A stretch of 64,000 nt of DNA, taken from the NCBI RefSeq assembly GCF_031461075.1, contig NZ_JAVKPK010000003.1:31089-95088 (forward strand), given 5' to 3'. Position 1 is the stretch's first letter. Each line of letters begins with the position of its first letter. The notes under the pieces were generated by a model. That model had not been told where the DNA came from and made no database searches. It was given only the letters and a program-made list of their open reading frames with translations. The translations under genes were made by a program, and so were the position numbers. Below, piece after piece: positions 8,603 through 17,230 of the stretch. The stretch is from Methanosarcina baikalica. Lineage in GTDB: Archaea; Halobacteriota; Methanosarcinia; Methanosarcinales; Methanosarcinaceae.

Positions 8603-9247
8603 TTAATCTCCTTCGAGGGGCTGAACATTGTCTGAAATATCGTGTGCAAGTTCTGCTTTGTCAACATCGAAAACTATCATGCCGGTATTCAGTTCTTCAG
8701 CCTCTTCTTTAGAGAGCCTGGTGGAAGTGGCTTTTTTTGAAATGATCGCACTGTTTCCCAGGGGGTCTTCGATAATGACTGTAATTTTTCCCTTGCCTTC
8801 TATAACTTTTTCGAGCATACACAGGAGTTCCTGGCTGCGGGAGAATTTCTCTTCGTCTTCCTGTACCCACTTACTTGCTGTCACAAGAACACTTTGAACT
8901 CGCTGCAGTACACCTTCGATATTCGTTATGTATGATTCCGAAACCGTGCCAGGCTCGACAATGATCCCCATTTCCGGGATGCGGATTGTTCCTGAGGTTG
9001 AACGGATGACCCTTGCGTTCAGGTCTTCCAGGGTTTCAACTGACATCTCATAGCGTACGGGCTCCTTGCTGGAGAGGATCATAGTATCTGCAAAACGGAA
9101 ACTGCATTGACAGTTTGCACTAATGTACATAATCTCCCCAAAATAGGGGATATTATCTCTCTGCCAGTTCATTATCAATTCATTGTGACATAACGGACAG
9201 GAAATTCTTGTCTCAAAACTTTCCTGCTTAAAAAAACTCTGATTCAA
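8603..9247 (-). CDS. ZPR1-type zinc-finger protein
   Basis: A 214-residue single-module ZPR1 protein. The N-terminal zinc finger has CPLC near residues 17-20 and a CQC pair near 46-48; the rest forms the ZPR1 beta domain with the family pattern RVIRSTSGTIRIPEMGIIVEPG. Eukaryotic ZPR1 is a folding chaperone for eEF1A and has two such modules; archaeal proteins have one, and their role is inferred by analogy. It starts with TTG, whose last bases overlap the TGA stop of the upstream sepF, so the two are translationally coupled. Confidence 0.88.
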   Translation of the reverse strand: MNQSFFKQESFETRISCPLCHNELIMNWQRDNIPYFGEIMYISANCQCSFRFADTMILSSKEPVRYEMSVETLEDLNARVIRSTSGTIRIPEMGIIVEPGTVSESYITNIEGVLQRVQSVLVTASKWVQEDEEKFSRSQELLCMLEKVIEGKGKITVIIEDPLGNSAIISKKATSTRLSKEEAEELNTGMIVFDVDKAELAHDISDNVQPLEGD

Positions 9248-9624
9248 TATTTTCCACCAATTATTTTTGATCTGTCTATTTTTATGCCTGTAGGAGTTAC
9301 AATTACAGTATTTCCTTTGACACCCGCGATATCCCCGTGGACATCAATAATAACATCTTTCAGCTCTTTTAAAACCCTGTCCCTCAGCAGATCATCGCCT
9401 CTGATGTTTGAAATGTCTATCATCAGGATATTTCCGTTGTAAATCTCCTGTTTGAGTTGGGATACCTGGTTGATATTTGAGACTTCTGCGATCTTTACAT
9501 ACGTTTCTGCAGGCTCGTCCTCGAGAACCTCCTCATATTTGCTGAGATCAATTTCAGTGTAATCATCGGGACTGGTTGAACTTTTTACATTACTGCCAAG
9601 GAGTTTGTCTATGAATTTTGCCAT
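9244..9624 (-). CDS. sepF: Archaeal SepF, membrane anchor for FtsZ
   Basis: A 126-residue SepF protein. It has the family's short amphipathic N-terminal helix (MAKFIDKLLG), an acidic linker of about 40 residues, and the C-terminal SepF core (residues ~45-122) with NILMIDISNI and GDIAGVKGNTVIVTPTGIKI. In archaea SepF tethers FtsZ filaments to the membrane; an ftsZ gene is present in this window at 22097-23347. Its TGA stop overlaps the TTG start of the ZPR1 gene, forming a two-gene unit. Confidence 0.9.
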   Translation of the reverse strand: MAKFIDKLLGSNVKSSTSPDDYTEIDLSKYEEVLEDEPAETYVKIAEVSNINQVSQLKQEIYNGNILMIDISNIRGDDLLRDRVLKELKDVIIDVHGDIAGVKGNTVIVTPTGIKIDRSKIIGGKY

Positions 9625-9804
9625 TTATACGCACCTTTCGTATTTTTTTAAATTTGAATAGTACTGTCCTATATTGAAATCTATATTAATTAATTTTGTT
9701 ATTATAAAGCTGATCCGGATTTTTTCTTTCTGTTTCAGGAAATTCTCGATCCCTGCCCACAGGTTTCGTTTAATAAAAATATGTCCTGTTTTTAGGGAGA
9801 ACTT

Positions 9805-10290
9805 TTAGAGTTCCATATTCCAGAGTTTGTCTCCTACATAGGTTATTGACTTTATAGCTTTACCTGAATTGGCTTCGACCATCTGTGGACCTTCCATAAG
9901 TGCCTTTCCGATTGCGAGAGGTTTTCGATGGGTCTCTTCCACGATGATTACAAGGTCTCCTGCTTTTATTTCAGAGTCAGCCTCCACGACCCCTGGAGCC
10001 ATTATATCCGCCCCGTTTGAAACAAAACGGATAGCTCCTTTATCGACAGCTACAACGCGCTTCTGAAGTCCCATCTCAAGAGCTCCACGGACTGTAGGAA
10101 ATAGATGCCCTTCTACTTCAAAAAGCAGAGGTTTGCCATCTACAAGGATAAGGGAATATTCTTCCAGGGTAATTTTTTCCAGGGTTTTGTTTTCCAGCTC
10201 TGCCATCTCCTCGCCGAAGGTGGATATAATGTCTTTCAACATCTTGTTCTTGGCATTTTTCCTCAGCTGAACTCTTGACTTTATTTTCAA
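9805..10290 (-). CDS. PUA-domain RNA-binding protein (MCT-1/Tma20-like)
   Basis: A 161-residue protein with a pre-PUA N-terminal domain (~1-75) and a C-terminal PUA domain (~78-155; RVVAVDKGAIRFVSNGADIMAPGV is the core). The arrangement matches archaeal homologues of eukaryotic MCT-1/Tma20, which bind the ribosome and act in translation initiation and recycling. The archaeal role is inferred. Lys/Arg richness at the N-terminus fits RNA contact. It is transcribed in the same direction as sepF, 180 bp away. Confidence 0.8.
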   Translation of the reverse strand: MKIKSRVQLRKNAKNKMLKDIISTFGEEMAELENKTLEKITLEEYSLILVDGKPLLFEVEGHLFPTVRGALEMGLQKRVVAVDKGAIRFVSNGADIMAPGVVEADSEIKAGDLVIIVEETHRKPLAIGKALMEGPQMVEANSGKAIKSITYVGDKLWNMEL

Positions 10291-10431
10291 TTAATCACCA
10301 TATTTCAAAAATGTTATGTTTATTTATAGCATAGGGTTTTTGTGCCTTTTAAAGTTTATGTGGGACTTTTGGGGTTCCTGAAACAGAATTTTTCTGCTAT
10401 ATTTTCTGCTGCATTTTTACTCAAGTTCTTT

Positions 10432-11586
10432 TTACTCAAGCTTTACAAAGAATATTGCAAGAAGCACCAGCGCACTTCCGAAAAATACGGACTCATAACC
10501 GAAGGGTTTGAGAAAAAAACTTCCAAAAACCGGGCCCAGCCCGAGACCAGCATAAATTCCTGTATTAAAAAGCCCCATTGCAAAACCGCTGGAGCTGATT
10601 CTGGAAACGGCCGTAATCAGCCCTACGACCGCGGCCCCTCCTCCTGCTCCGATAAGGATGAAAGCAAGTATGGGAATCTTTACGGAGAGAAAGATGCCTG
10701 CTGCTGCAAGGATTACTCCTGCTTTTACTATATTTTCTGAATTGATGTCTGCCCTGCCTGCTGTCAGGGAACTCAGCATTGCGGCCAGATAAGAAGCTGA
10801 GATTGCCAGCCCAAGTTCAGGCTTTGTCAGAAAGCCTGCGCTGTAGTCTGGATAGTTTGCAGTTAACAGGCCTGTGGACCCATAGAGAATAACCGAAATT
10901 CCCCATATCTTCCCGAAATTACTTTTAAAAATGATTTTCCTGGCGCTTTTCAGGTGACTTTTGAGTTCGGAAAGCAAAGAGGTATCCGGCTCATTTTTTA
11001 CAGAATTTTCACTATTTGACAGAACAAATCTTTCCTTTTTTCTGTCCGAAGAAAGCAATTCTTTTGTTCCCGATAGAAGAAATATACATGAAAGGCCTGC
11101 CAGAAGGGTGAAGATGCCTATTGCGGTTTTAATGCCCTGTACGGCAAGTACTCCAGAGAAGAAAACACCTGCTGCCAGCCCGGCATTTAACAGGAAGTTA
11201 AATTCCCCCAGGCTGCGCTGGCTGTCTTTCCATCCTGCAAGCATGGAGAAAGCTGCAGGAAAAAAAGCCCCGCAGCCTACACCTTCTAAGAACCTGGAAA
11301 TTCCAAGAATCCACAGGCTGTCAGAAGAAAAAATAAGAACGCCCGAAAAGGCAGTCAGCAGCACTCCAAATACTATAACCTTCAGGTTCCCGATCCTGTC
11401 TGCCAGGATTCCAAGGGGCACAAGAGAGAGAAAGGCTCCCATAAAATACCCGGAAAAGAGGAGGTTTGAGACAGTAGAATCTCCGCTGCCTCCTCCTGCA
11501 AGTTCTGGAAGAACGGGAATCACTGCATTGGAGAGTCCCTGAATAGCAAAAACTGAAGAATAGAGTGTGAGTTTTTTGAAGTTCAT
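10432..11586 (-). CDS. Major facilitator superfamily transporter
   Basis: A 384-residue membrane protein with about 12 hydrophobic segments and a central cytoplasmic loop (~185-215, rich in Lys, Glu and Ser) between two six-helix halves. The MFS motif A is seen as GILADRIGN after helix 2. Substrate cannot be inferred; the length is typical of drug- or small-molecule exporters. A collapsed second copy lies directly upstream at 11862-12285. Confidence 0.85.
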   Translation of the reverse strand: MNFKKLTLYSSVFAIQGLSNAVIPVLPELAGGGSGDSTVSNLLFSGYFMGAFLSLVPLGILADRIGNLKVIVFGVLLTAFSGVLIFSSDSLWILGISRFLEGVGCGAFFPAAFSMLAGWKDSQRSLGEFNFLLNAGLAAGVFFSGVLAVQGIKTAIGIFTLLAGLSCIFLLSGTKELLSSDRKKERFVLSNSENSVKNEPDTSLLSELKSHLKSARKIIFKSNFGKIWGISVILYGSTGLLTANYPDYSAGFLTKPELGLAISASYLAAMLSSLTAGRADINSENIVKAGVILAAAGIFLSVKIPILAFILIGAGGGAAVVGLITAVSRISSSGFAMGLFNTGIYAGLGLGPVFGSFFLKPFGYESVFFGSALVLLAIFFVKLE

Positions 11587-11861
11587 GGGCTTTTCTTTTT
11601 TATGTTTAGCCTTATACTATAGTTAACTATCTAATTTCCTTCACAAGATTACAGTTTTTCAGTGTTTTCAGCGTTTTCCAGGTAAAATTCTTGAGTGAAT
11701 TAGTGTAAATATTAGCCCGAAACTATAATTTATGTACTCGATGCTAATTTCCCTGGTTTCTGAATATTATTCCCGAATATCAAAAATTCCGTGAGATAAA
11801 TATCTTACGCTATTCAGTGCGGGGAAATTCTTGATTTAAAACCTGAATAAAAGCTTATCTA

Positions 11862-12285
11862 GAGGCTGTTTTTTTCACTCTTTTAATATAAGGGCTCCTG
11901 CCAGGACACAGCTGTTTGCGATAAATAATTTTTCGAAATTCATAAAGCTTGTAAAAAGAAGGAGCAAGAGAAAGCCCTGAATAGATAGTTGTTTTAAAAA
12001 GCCCCATTAAAAGGTCCCTATCCGCATTCATTCTGGTAACAGCCAGGGCAAAGCCCAGGGTTGCAATTCAGGATCCTCCACCAAGGCTTGAGAATCCCAA
12101 TAGGTATTTTATCGCAAGAAAGGGCTCCCTCCGAGGAAGTAGGCGGAAAAGAGCAGGCTTGAAGCAAGCCCTCCTAAGGAGCTGGGGTTCAGGTCCGCAA
12201 GCTCCAGAAGGATAGGGATAACAGCATTAGAGAGCCCCATAATTGTAAAAGCTGCTCCGTAAATTAAAAGCCTGTCAGGGTTCAT
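11862..12285 (-). pseudogene. Collapsed duplicate of the MFS transporter
   Basis: From an ATG at 12285 the frame reads MNPDRLLIYGAAFTIMGLSN, then AVIPILLELA and LLFSAYFLG, matching the start of the neighbouring transporter (MNFKKLTLYSSVFAIQGLSN, AVIPVLPELA). After about 58 codons it jumps to sequence matching the transporter's last ~80 codons; compare AAAAAGCCCCATT near 11997 and 10566. The middle ~240 codons are gone. It is a duplicate with a large internal deletion and no expected function. Confidence 0.85.
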
Positions 12286-12620
12286 AGCACTGAAAAACCC
12301 GTAATTAAGTATATAGTTTCTTATTACAGCAGTTTCCTGGAATTCGCTTCCCAGGGCTTGAAATGCCGAGGGCAAATCCTTACAAGCTTTTTTAGCAATT
12401 TGCAGGATTTTGATCTATTCCATAGTTGTATAAATTATGTGTTATAAAATATATATCATAAAATCTGTATTAGTAAAATTGGAGTGAAATTGGATCATAT
12501 ATTTGCATAAATTATATATTATAAAATACACATTATAACCTATTCATTTGTAAAATCAGATCTGGCTGCTATTGTAATATAACATTTTTATTATACTAAA
12601 TCGGATAGAATGCATAGCTA

Positions 12621-12735
12621 TTTATATAATTAGTTTGAATAAGGATGATTGTAAGATGTGAGCGGGAAACTTTTTTCACATACCATACCCCCCACTCCCC
12701 ATATGACCCCCCACTCCCCAACCCGCTCACAATCT
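12621..12735. other. TATA-linked inverted repeat enclosing a G-quadruplex motif
   Basis: A TATA-like TTTATATAAT (12621-12630) lies about 25 nt before an inverted repeat: AGATGTGAGCGGG (12654-12666) pairs with CCCGCTCACAATCT (12722-12735) with one bulge. Between the arms is a perfect 14-bp direct repeat, CCCCCCACTCCCCA, at 12688-12701 and 12707-12720. On the minus strand this reads G4-AGT-G6-TCATAT-G4-AGT-G6, a textbook quadruplex pattern. No ORF explains it. It may be a small RNA gene or a structured DNA site. Confidence 0.55.
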
Positions 12736-12825
12736 TCTACTCTTTACTTACGTTTTTGGGCATATTCATGTTCTATTTTACTTTTTAATTTTATATCTTT
12801 TATCTTTATATGTTCTTTTGCCTTC

Positions 12826-12939
12826 ATTTATTTTCACATCAATAAGAGTTTCAGAATCATTTTTCATAATCAGAAACTCAATTTGTCAGCAGGAATCTGA
12901 AAATTTAAATATCCAATTTTTGTGTTTTGGGCTTAGCTA
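12826..12939. repeat. Eroded MITE family A copy
   Basis: TTTCACATCAATAAGAGTTT, the following ATAATCAGAAACTCAA and the terminal GTTTTGGG align with the interior and right end of the element at 3434-3568. The left inverted repeat is missing or strongly diverged, so the boundaries are approximate. Confidence 0.55.
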
Positions 12940-12972
12940 GAAAACAACAAAACTAAATACTGAAAATTAGGT

Positions 12973-13274
12973 TTAAGTGTTGGCAAAGCCTGTTTGCGCT
13001 ATATATACCCAAAATGCAACTAAGGTCACGATTACAAAAATCACAATCATTATCAGAAATTTTAATATCTGCTCAAAATTCATTTTTATGTATTGGTGTG
13101 CGAATAGGCTTATCCCTGCTGGTATTAATATATAAGGTGCTATATGTGTCCAGTCATCGAAGCTGAATTCCGCTGATACAAGTGGCATTATTATTGCTAT
13201 TAACATTGTATTAGCGTGAATGTTATCAATACAGTCAATTTGAACCATTTTTTGAAGTCGAATTTGAATTCCAT
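12973..13274 (-). pseudogene. Small membrane protein, two overlapping frames (frameshifted or coupled)
   Basis: A 24-codon frame starting at the ATG at 13274 (MEFKFDFKKWFKLTVLITFT) ends at 13200, while a second frame with an ATG at 13206 (MLIAIIMPLVSAEF) runs to 12973. The overlap is ATGTTAA. Together they would give a ~100-residue protein with three hydrophobic segments, the last being ILKFLIMIVIFVIVTLVAF. A single frameshift in one gene, or two coupled micro-ORFs, would both explain this. No family was recognised. Confidence 0.4.
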
Positions 13275-13829
13275 GTTTAAGCATTGTTGTGTATATTTAT
13301 AATGTTTTACAGTTGTGATCTTTGTAGTAATCTGGACGGAAATTTGGATAGCTATTTTTGCACGTCTATCTCGAGTATATCTCCATATACCTAACCACAC
13401 ACATATAGCTAGAAGCGAATTTAAAAGGCCAGGGCTATCGCTCGGGATAAAAATAGGTATTTCCTTGGCTATGGAAGGACCAGTTGCACATAAATACAGA
13501 TTTTAAGTAAAACTTATTCACCTTATACGAATTTGAAAATAAGGGAAATTAGGAAGAAAAAGAAATATATCTTGACTTTGTCAGATTAGACAGTTACTCC
13601 AATCGCTGTTATCTATTTCACTACGGCCACTATATTTGGCATATGAAATTTTATGATGGCGCTTTACCTTGTAATGTGACATAGTCGAGATAAGCAAATG
13701 AAAATACTCGATTTTTGATAATTTCATTACAACTAGAGCGGTGGCGCGGAGATATCCCGTTGCTTACAGCGGGGTGCACCAGCGCAACTTTGATGTCATA
13801 TTTTTGTTAACCAGCAGCTGATTTTTTCA
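13275..13829. other. Spacer downstream of the bacterial-type pyrophosphatase
   Basis: AT-rich with a GC-richer patch at about 13738-13795, where GTTGC (13759-13763) and GCAAC (13784-13788) could form a loose hairpin beyond the 3' end of the minus-strand pyrophosphatase. The ORFs seen here have no support. Confidence 0.35.
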
Positions 13830-16271
13830 TTACTCTTTTACTGGGATTCTCATTCCGTAGAATGAACGCCACACAAAGAATAACGCAATCACAAAGAATA
13901 TGCCACCTACATAGGGAGCCACGTTTCTGAACGACTCGGAGATCGCGATTTCCATGGCTAATAAACCAAACAGGGTGGTAAACTTGATGATCGGATTCAA
14001 GGCCACTGATGAGGTATCTTTAAAAGGATCGCCTACTGTATCGCCCACTATTGTTGCTTCATGTAAAGGTGTGCCTTTTTCCTGCAGGTCTACTTCTACG
14101 ACTTTTTTGGCATTATCCCAGCATCCGCCGGCATTGGCCATGAAGACAGCCTGGAACAATCCGAATACAGCGATGGAGATCAGATAAGATACAAAAAACG
14201 CCACCGGTTCGTTCCCGTTTACGGGCGCGGAGAGGAAGGAAAATGCCAGGGTAAAGGAAAATATGGCGACAAATATGTTGAACATGCCCTGTTGTGCATA
14301 CTGGGTACATATCTTTACCACTTCTTTTGACTGTTCTATGGATGCCTTCTGGCTGGCATTTTCATCCAGCTGGATGTGCTTCTTGATGTATTCAACCGTA
14401 CGGTAGGCTCCGGTAGTTACTGCCTGGGTTGATGCCCCGGTAAACCAGTAGATTACAGAACCTCCGGCTAATAGTCCGAAGATAGTATAGGGATTAAGCA
14501 GGGTCAGGATTTGTTCCGGTTGTACCCCAAGAACGTTCTTAATAACTAGAATCAGCGAGAAGATCATTGTTGTGGCGCCAACCACCGCTGTACCTATTAA
14601 GACCGGTTTGGCTGTGGCTTTAAAGGTATTTCCTGCTCCATCATTGGCTTCCAGATAGTGTTTAGCTTTATCAAAATCCGGTTTAAAGCCAAATTCTTTT
14701 TGAATCTGTTTCTCTACGTTGGGAATGGCTTCTATAAGTGACAGCTCATAAATAGACTGGGCATTATCTGTTACCGGTCCATAGCTGTCAACGGCTATGG
14801 TAACCGGGCCCATGCCAAGCATTCCGAATGCCACCAGGCCGAATGCAAATATAGAGGGGTAGATCATTATCTCGCTCAAACCATATCCGCTGGCATAATA
14901 GGCAATAAACATCAGTGCGAGGAATAACATGCCGATCCAGAATGCGCTGAAATTGCCTGCAACCAGTCCGGATAGAATGTTCAGAGACGGGCCGCCTTCG
15001 CGGGAAGCTTTGACAACTTCGGCTACGTGTCTTGAGTTAGGGCTGGTAAATATTTTGGTAAATTCGGGAATTAAAGCCGCTCCCAGAGTACCACAGCTTA
15101 TTATTACTGACAGTACAAGCCAGAGCTTCTGCAATTGGACAGGCACTCCGGAGCCAGGACCTAATAGATAATAGCTTACAGCAAAGGTTACCACGATGGA
15201 AAGGATGGAGGTAATCCATACCAGACTGGTCAGGGGCTGTTCAAAATCGAAATCTTTTTTGCTGCCGAATCTTGCCTGGCTTAAGGCTCTGTTGATGTAG
15301 AAAGAACTTACTGAGGTAATTATCATAAGTACACGCATGACAAAGATCCAGGTAAGCAGGATTCCTGTCAGGGCAGGCTGCACGGCCAGAACAATGAAAG
15401 ATACAAGGGCCACGCCGGTTACGCCATAGGTTTCGAATCCGTCTGCGGTTGGTCCAACGCTGTCACCTGCGTTATCTCCAGTGCAGTCGGCAATAACACC
15501 GGGATTACGCGGGTCGTCTTCTTTTATTCCAAAGGCTATTTTCATCAGGTCGGAACCGATATCGGCGATCTTGGTAAATATCCCGCCGGCAATACGTAAG
15601 GCACTGGCTCCCAGGGATTCTCCAACTGCAAAACCTATAAAACTTGACCCGGCCAACTCTCTGGGAACAAACAGCAATATGATTAACATCATTATCAGCT
15701 CAACGCATACCAGAAGCACTCCTATACTCATTCCTGCATCGAGAGCAATGTTTAATAGTTTCAAGGGTTTTGTTTCCAGGGAAGCGAATGCGGCTCTGCT
15801 GTTAGCCAGAGTATTCATACGAATGCCGTACCAAGCGACACTGTAGGAACCCAGTATTCCTATTACAGTCCAGGCAAGGATAAGCAGTACTCCGCTAAGA
15901 GGTGTTTTCTGCAGAAAACCAAAGTAAAAGGCTATGCAGATGCCGATAAAAGCAAATAGTATGCACAGTAATTTACCCTGTTGGATAAGATATATTTTGC
16001 AGGTCTCGTAAATTATGTCGGCCACATCCAGCATAGACTGATGGGCCCTGATTTTTTTTACCTGCATGAACTGGTAAAAGCCGAATAGCATACCTAATAT
16101 ACAGACCACGATGCCGTAGAGCAATAAATTATTTTGCCCCTGACTCAAATTCGGAATCTTAAGATTTGCCTCACTGGCAGCTGCTATTGCCGGTGTTAGC
16201 GACAGCATGGTCAGGCTAAGCAGGCCTTCGTGTATCGCCTTGACCACCCTCTTTTTGATTATAATCTCCAT
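13830..16271 (-). CDS. hppA: Membrane-bound proton-translocating pyrophosphatase, bacterial-type, K+-independent
   Basis: An 813-residue, roughly 16-helix membrane pyrophosphatase that couples PPi hydrolysis to ion export. The catalytic segment reads IKEDDPRNPGVIADC followed by TGDNAGDSVGPTADGFETYG, a variant seen in a bacterial lineage rather than the usual DNVGDNVGD form. The potassium-determining position is lysine (GNTFKAT), which marks K+-independent, usually H+-pumping enzymes. It is longer than the usual ~670-700 residues owing to an N-terminal extension with a hydrophobic, signal-like segment. It is divergent from the second hppA at 17231. Together these suggest acquisition from bacteria (inference). 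Confidence 0.9.
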   Translation of the reverse strand: MEIIIKKRVVKAIHEGLLSLTMLSLTPAIAAASEANLKIPNLSQGQNNLLLYGIVVCILGMLFGFYQFMQVKKIRAHQSMLDVADIIYETCKIYLIQQGKLLCILFAFIGICIAFYFGFLQKTPLSGVLLILAWTVIGILGSYSVAWYGIRMNTLANSRAAFASLETKPLKLLNIALDAGMSIGVLLVCVELIMMLIILLFVPRELAGSSFIGFAVGESLGASALRIAGGIFTKIADIGSDLMKIAFGIKEDDPRNPGVIADCTGDNAGDSVGPTADGFETYGVTGVALVSFIVLAVQPALTGILLTWIFVMRVLMIITSVSSFYINRALSQARFGSKKDFDFEQPLTSLVWITSILSIVVTFAVSYYLLGPGSGVPVQLQKLWLVLSVIISCGTLGAALIPEFTKIFTSPNSRHVAEVVKASREGGPSLNILSGLVAGNFSAFWIGMLFLALMFIAYYASGYGLSEIMIYPSIFAFGLVAFGMLGMGPVTIAVDSYGPVTDNAQSIYELSLIEAIPNVEKQIQKEFGFKPDFDKAKHYLEANDGAGNTFKATAKPVLIGTAVVGATTMIFSLILVIKNVLGVQPEQILTLLNPYTIFGLLAGGSVIYWFTGASTQAVTTGAYRTVEYIKKHIQLDENASQKASIEQSKEVVKICTQYAQQGMFNIFVAIFSFTLAFSFLSAPVNGNEPVAFFVSYLISIAVFGLFQAVFMANAGGCWDNAKKVVEVDLQEKGTPLHEATIVGDTVGDPFKDTSSVALNPIIKFTTLFGLLAMEIAISESFRNVAPYVGGIFFVIALFFVWRSFYGMRIPVKE

Positions 16272-16461
16272 TTAACCGATCACTTCTCTCATAATATTTT
16301 TAAAGACAATTGACATCGATATCGTTTCATCCTTCTTATTTATGAAATAATAACTTTAATTTTATTCTAAAGTATTATTACAAATTATTAAAAATTCACT
16401 TTCGTCGAACGTAAATAGTGATTTTTGTTTAAAATATGACTTATGCAGTTGAATTGAGAAA

Positions 16462-16791
16462 TCAATAGCATGAAACATGAAATGTACGAAACAAGGTACT
16501 AGTCATTCCGTCTATGTACTTGTTTTTTTCCCTCAAGTGCGTAAGTTCTATAAATTTTTTACCATTTTCAGCCAAATCTTCTGGTAATCCCTTTCTTTCT
16601 AATAATATTAGCTGTTTTCCCATCTGCACATCATAAACAAAGTAGAGGTTTACAGGCCAACACATATTCAGTATAATACCTGCAGTATAAAATGAAGAAC
16701 TGATACAAAACAGGACTTGCTTGAGATTAAATCCGAAAAATCTACATTTTTGTAGATGTTGTTTTGCTTTTCTCAGATCAGTTTCTATCAA
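16462..16791 (-). CDS. Doubtful hypothetical ORF
   Basis: A 109-codon frame starting at TTG with no clear ribosome-binding site, in the spacer between the two divergent pyrophosphatases. The C-terminal half (LERKGLPEDLAENGKKFIEL) is protein-like and amphipathic. No family was recognised; it may be a remnant or a chance frame. Confidence 0.22.
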   Translation of the reverse strand: MIETDLRKAKQHLQKCRFFGFNLKQVLFCISSSFYTAGIILNMCWPVNLYFVYDVQMGKQLILLERKGLPEDLAENGKKFIELTHLREKNKYIDGMTSTLFRTFHVSCY

Positions 16792-17132
16792 CTATTAAAG
16801 AAACCAATAAATTAATGACTGAAAAATCAATTATTATAATTTTCAGGCCTCTGTGTGTTCAATTGATGAGGTAAAAAGTTACGGTATTCCACTACCCGAT
16901 CGCTAAAAACAGGGCTTTTTTCTCTCAATTCATAATTAAAATTGTTTAAAGAGCACACCAGGGCAAAAAAAGGATGAATAAAAGTATTTTATGTAATTAA
17001 TGGATAACTATTTGTCAAGTAGATTTATATAACATAATTTTAACTATGTGTATGCTGATATTGAAAAATTATGTATCATCACCAGCTGAACGTGCAGTTA
17101 ATGTAAATTTCCAACTAGCAATCGAATGATAG

Positions 17133-17143
17133 TTATATAAAAG
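17133..17143 (+). promoter_or_regulatory. TATA box candidate for the Na+-type pyrophosphatase gene
   Basis: TTATATAAAAG is a strong archaeal TATA-box match. Initiation about 25 nt downstream would give a leader of about 60 nt before the ATG at 17231. A second weaker candidate (TTTATATAAC) lies at 17024-17033. Confidence 0.5.
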
Positions 17144-17230
17144 CTCATTCGATTATTATCACAAGAAGTACTTCGGAGTATTGAGCACCCAAATGTTTTT
17201 CATATTTTCTTCCAGAGGATGGTTATATTT

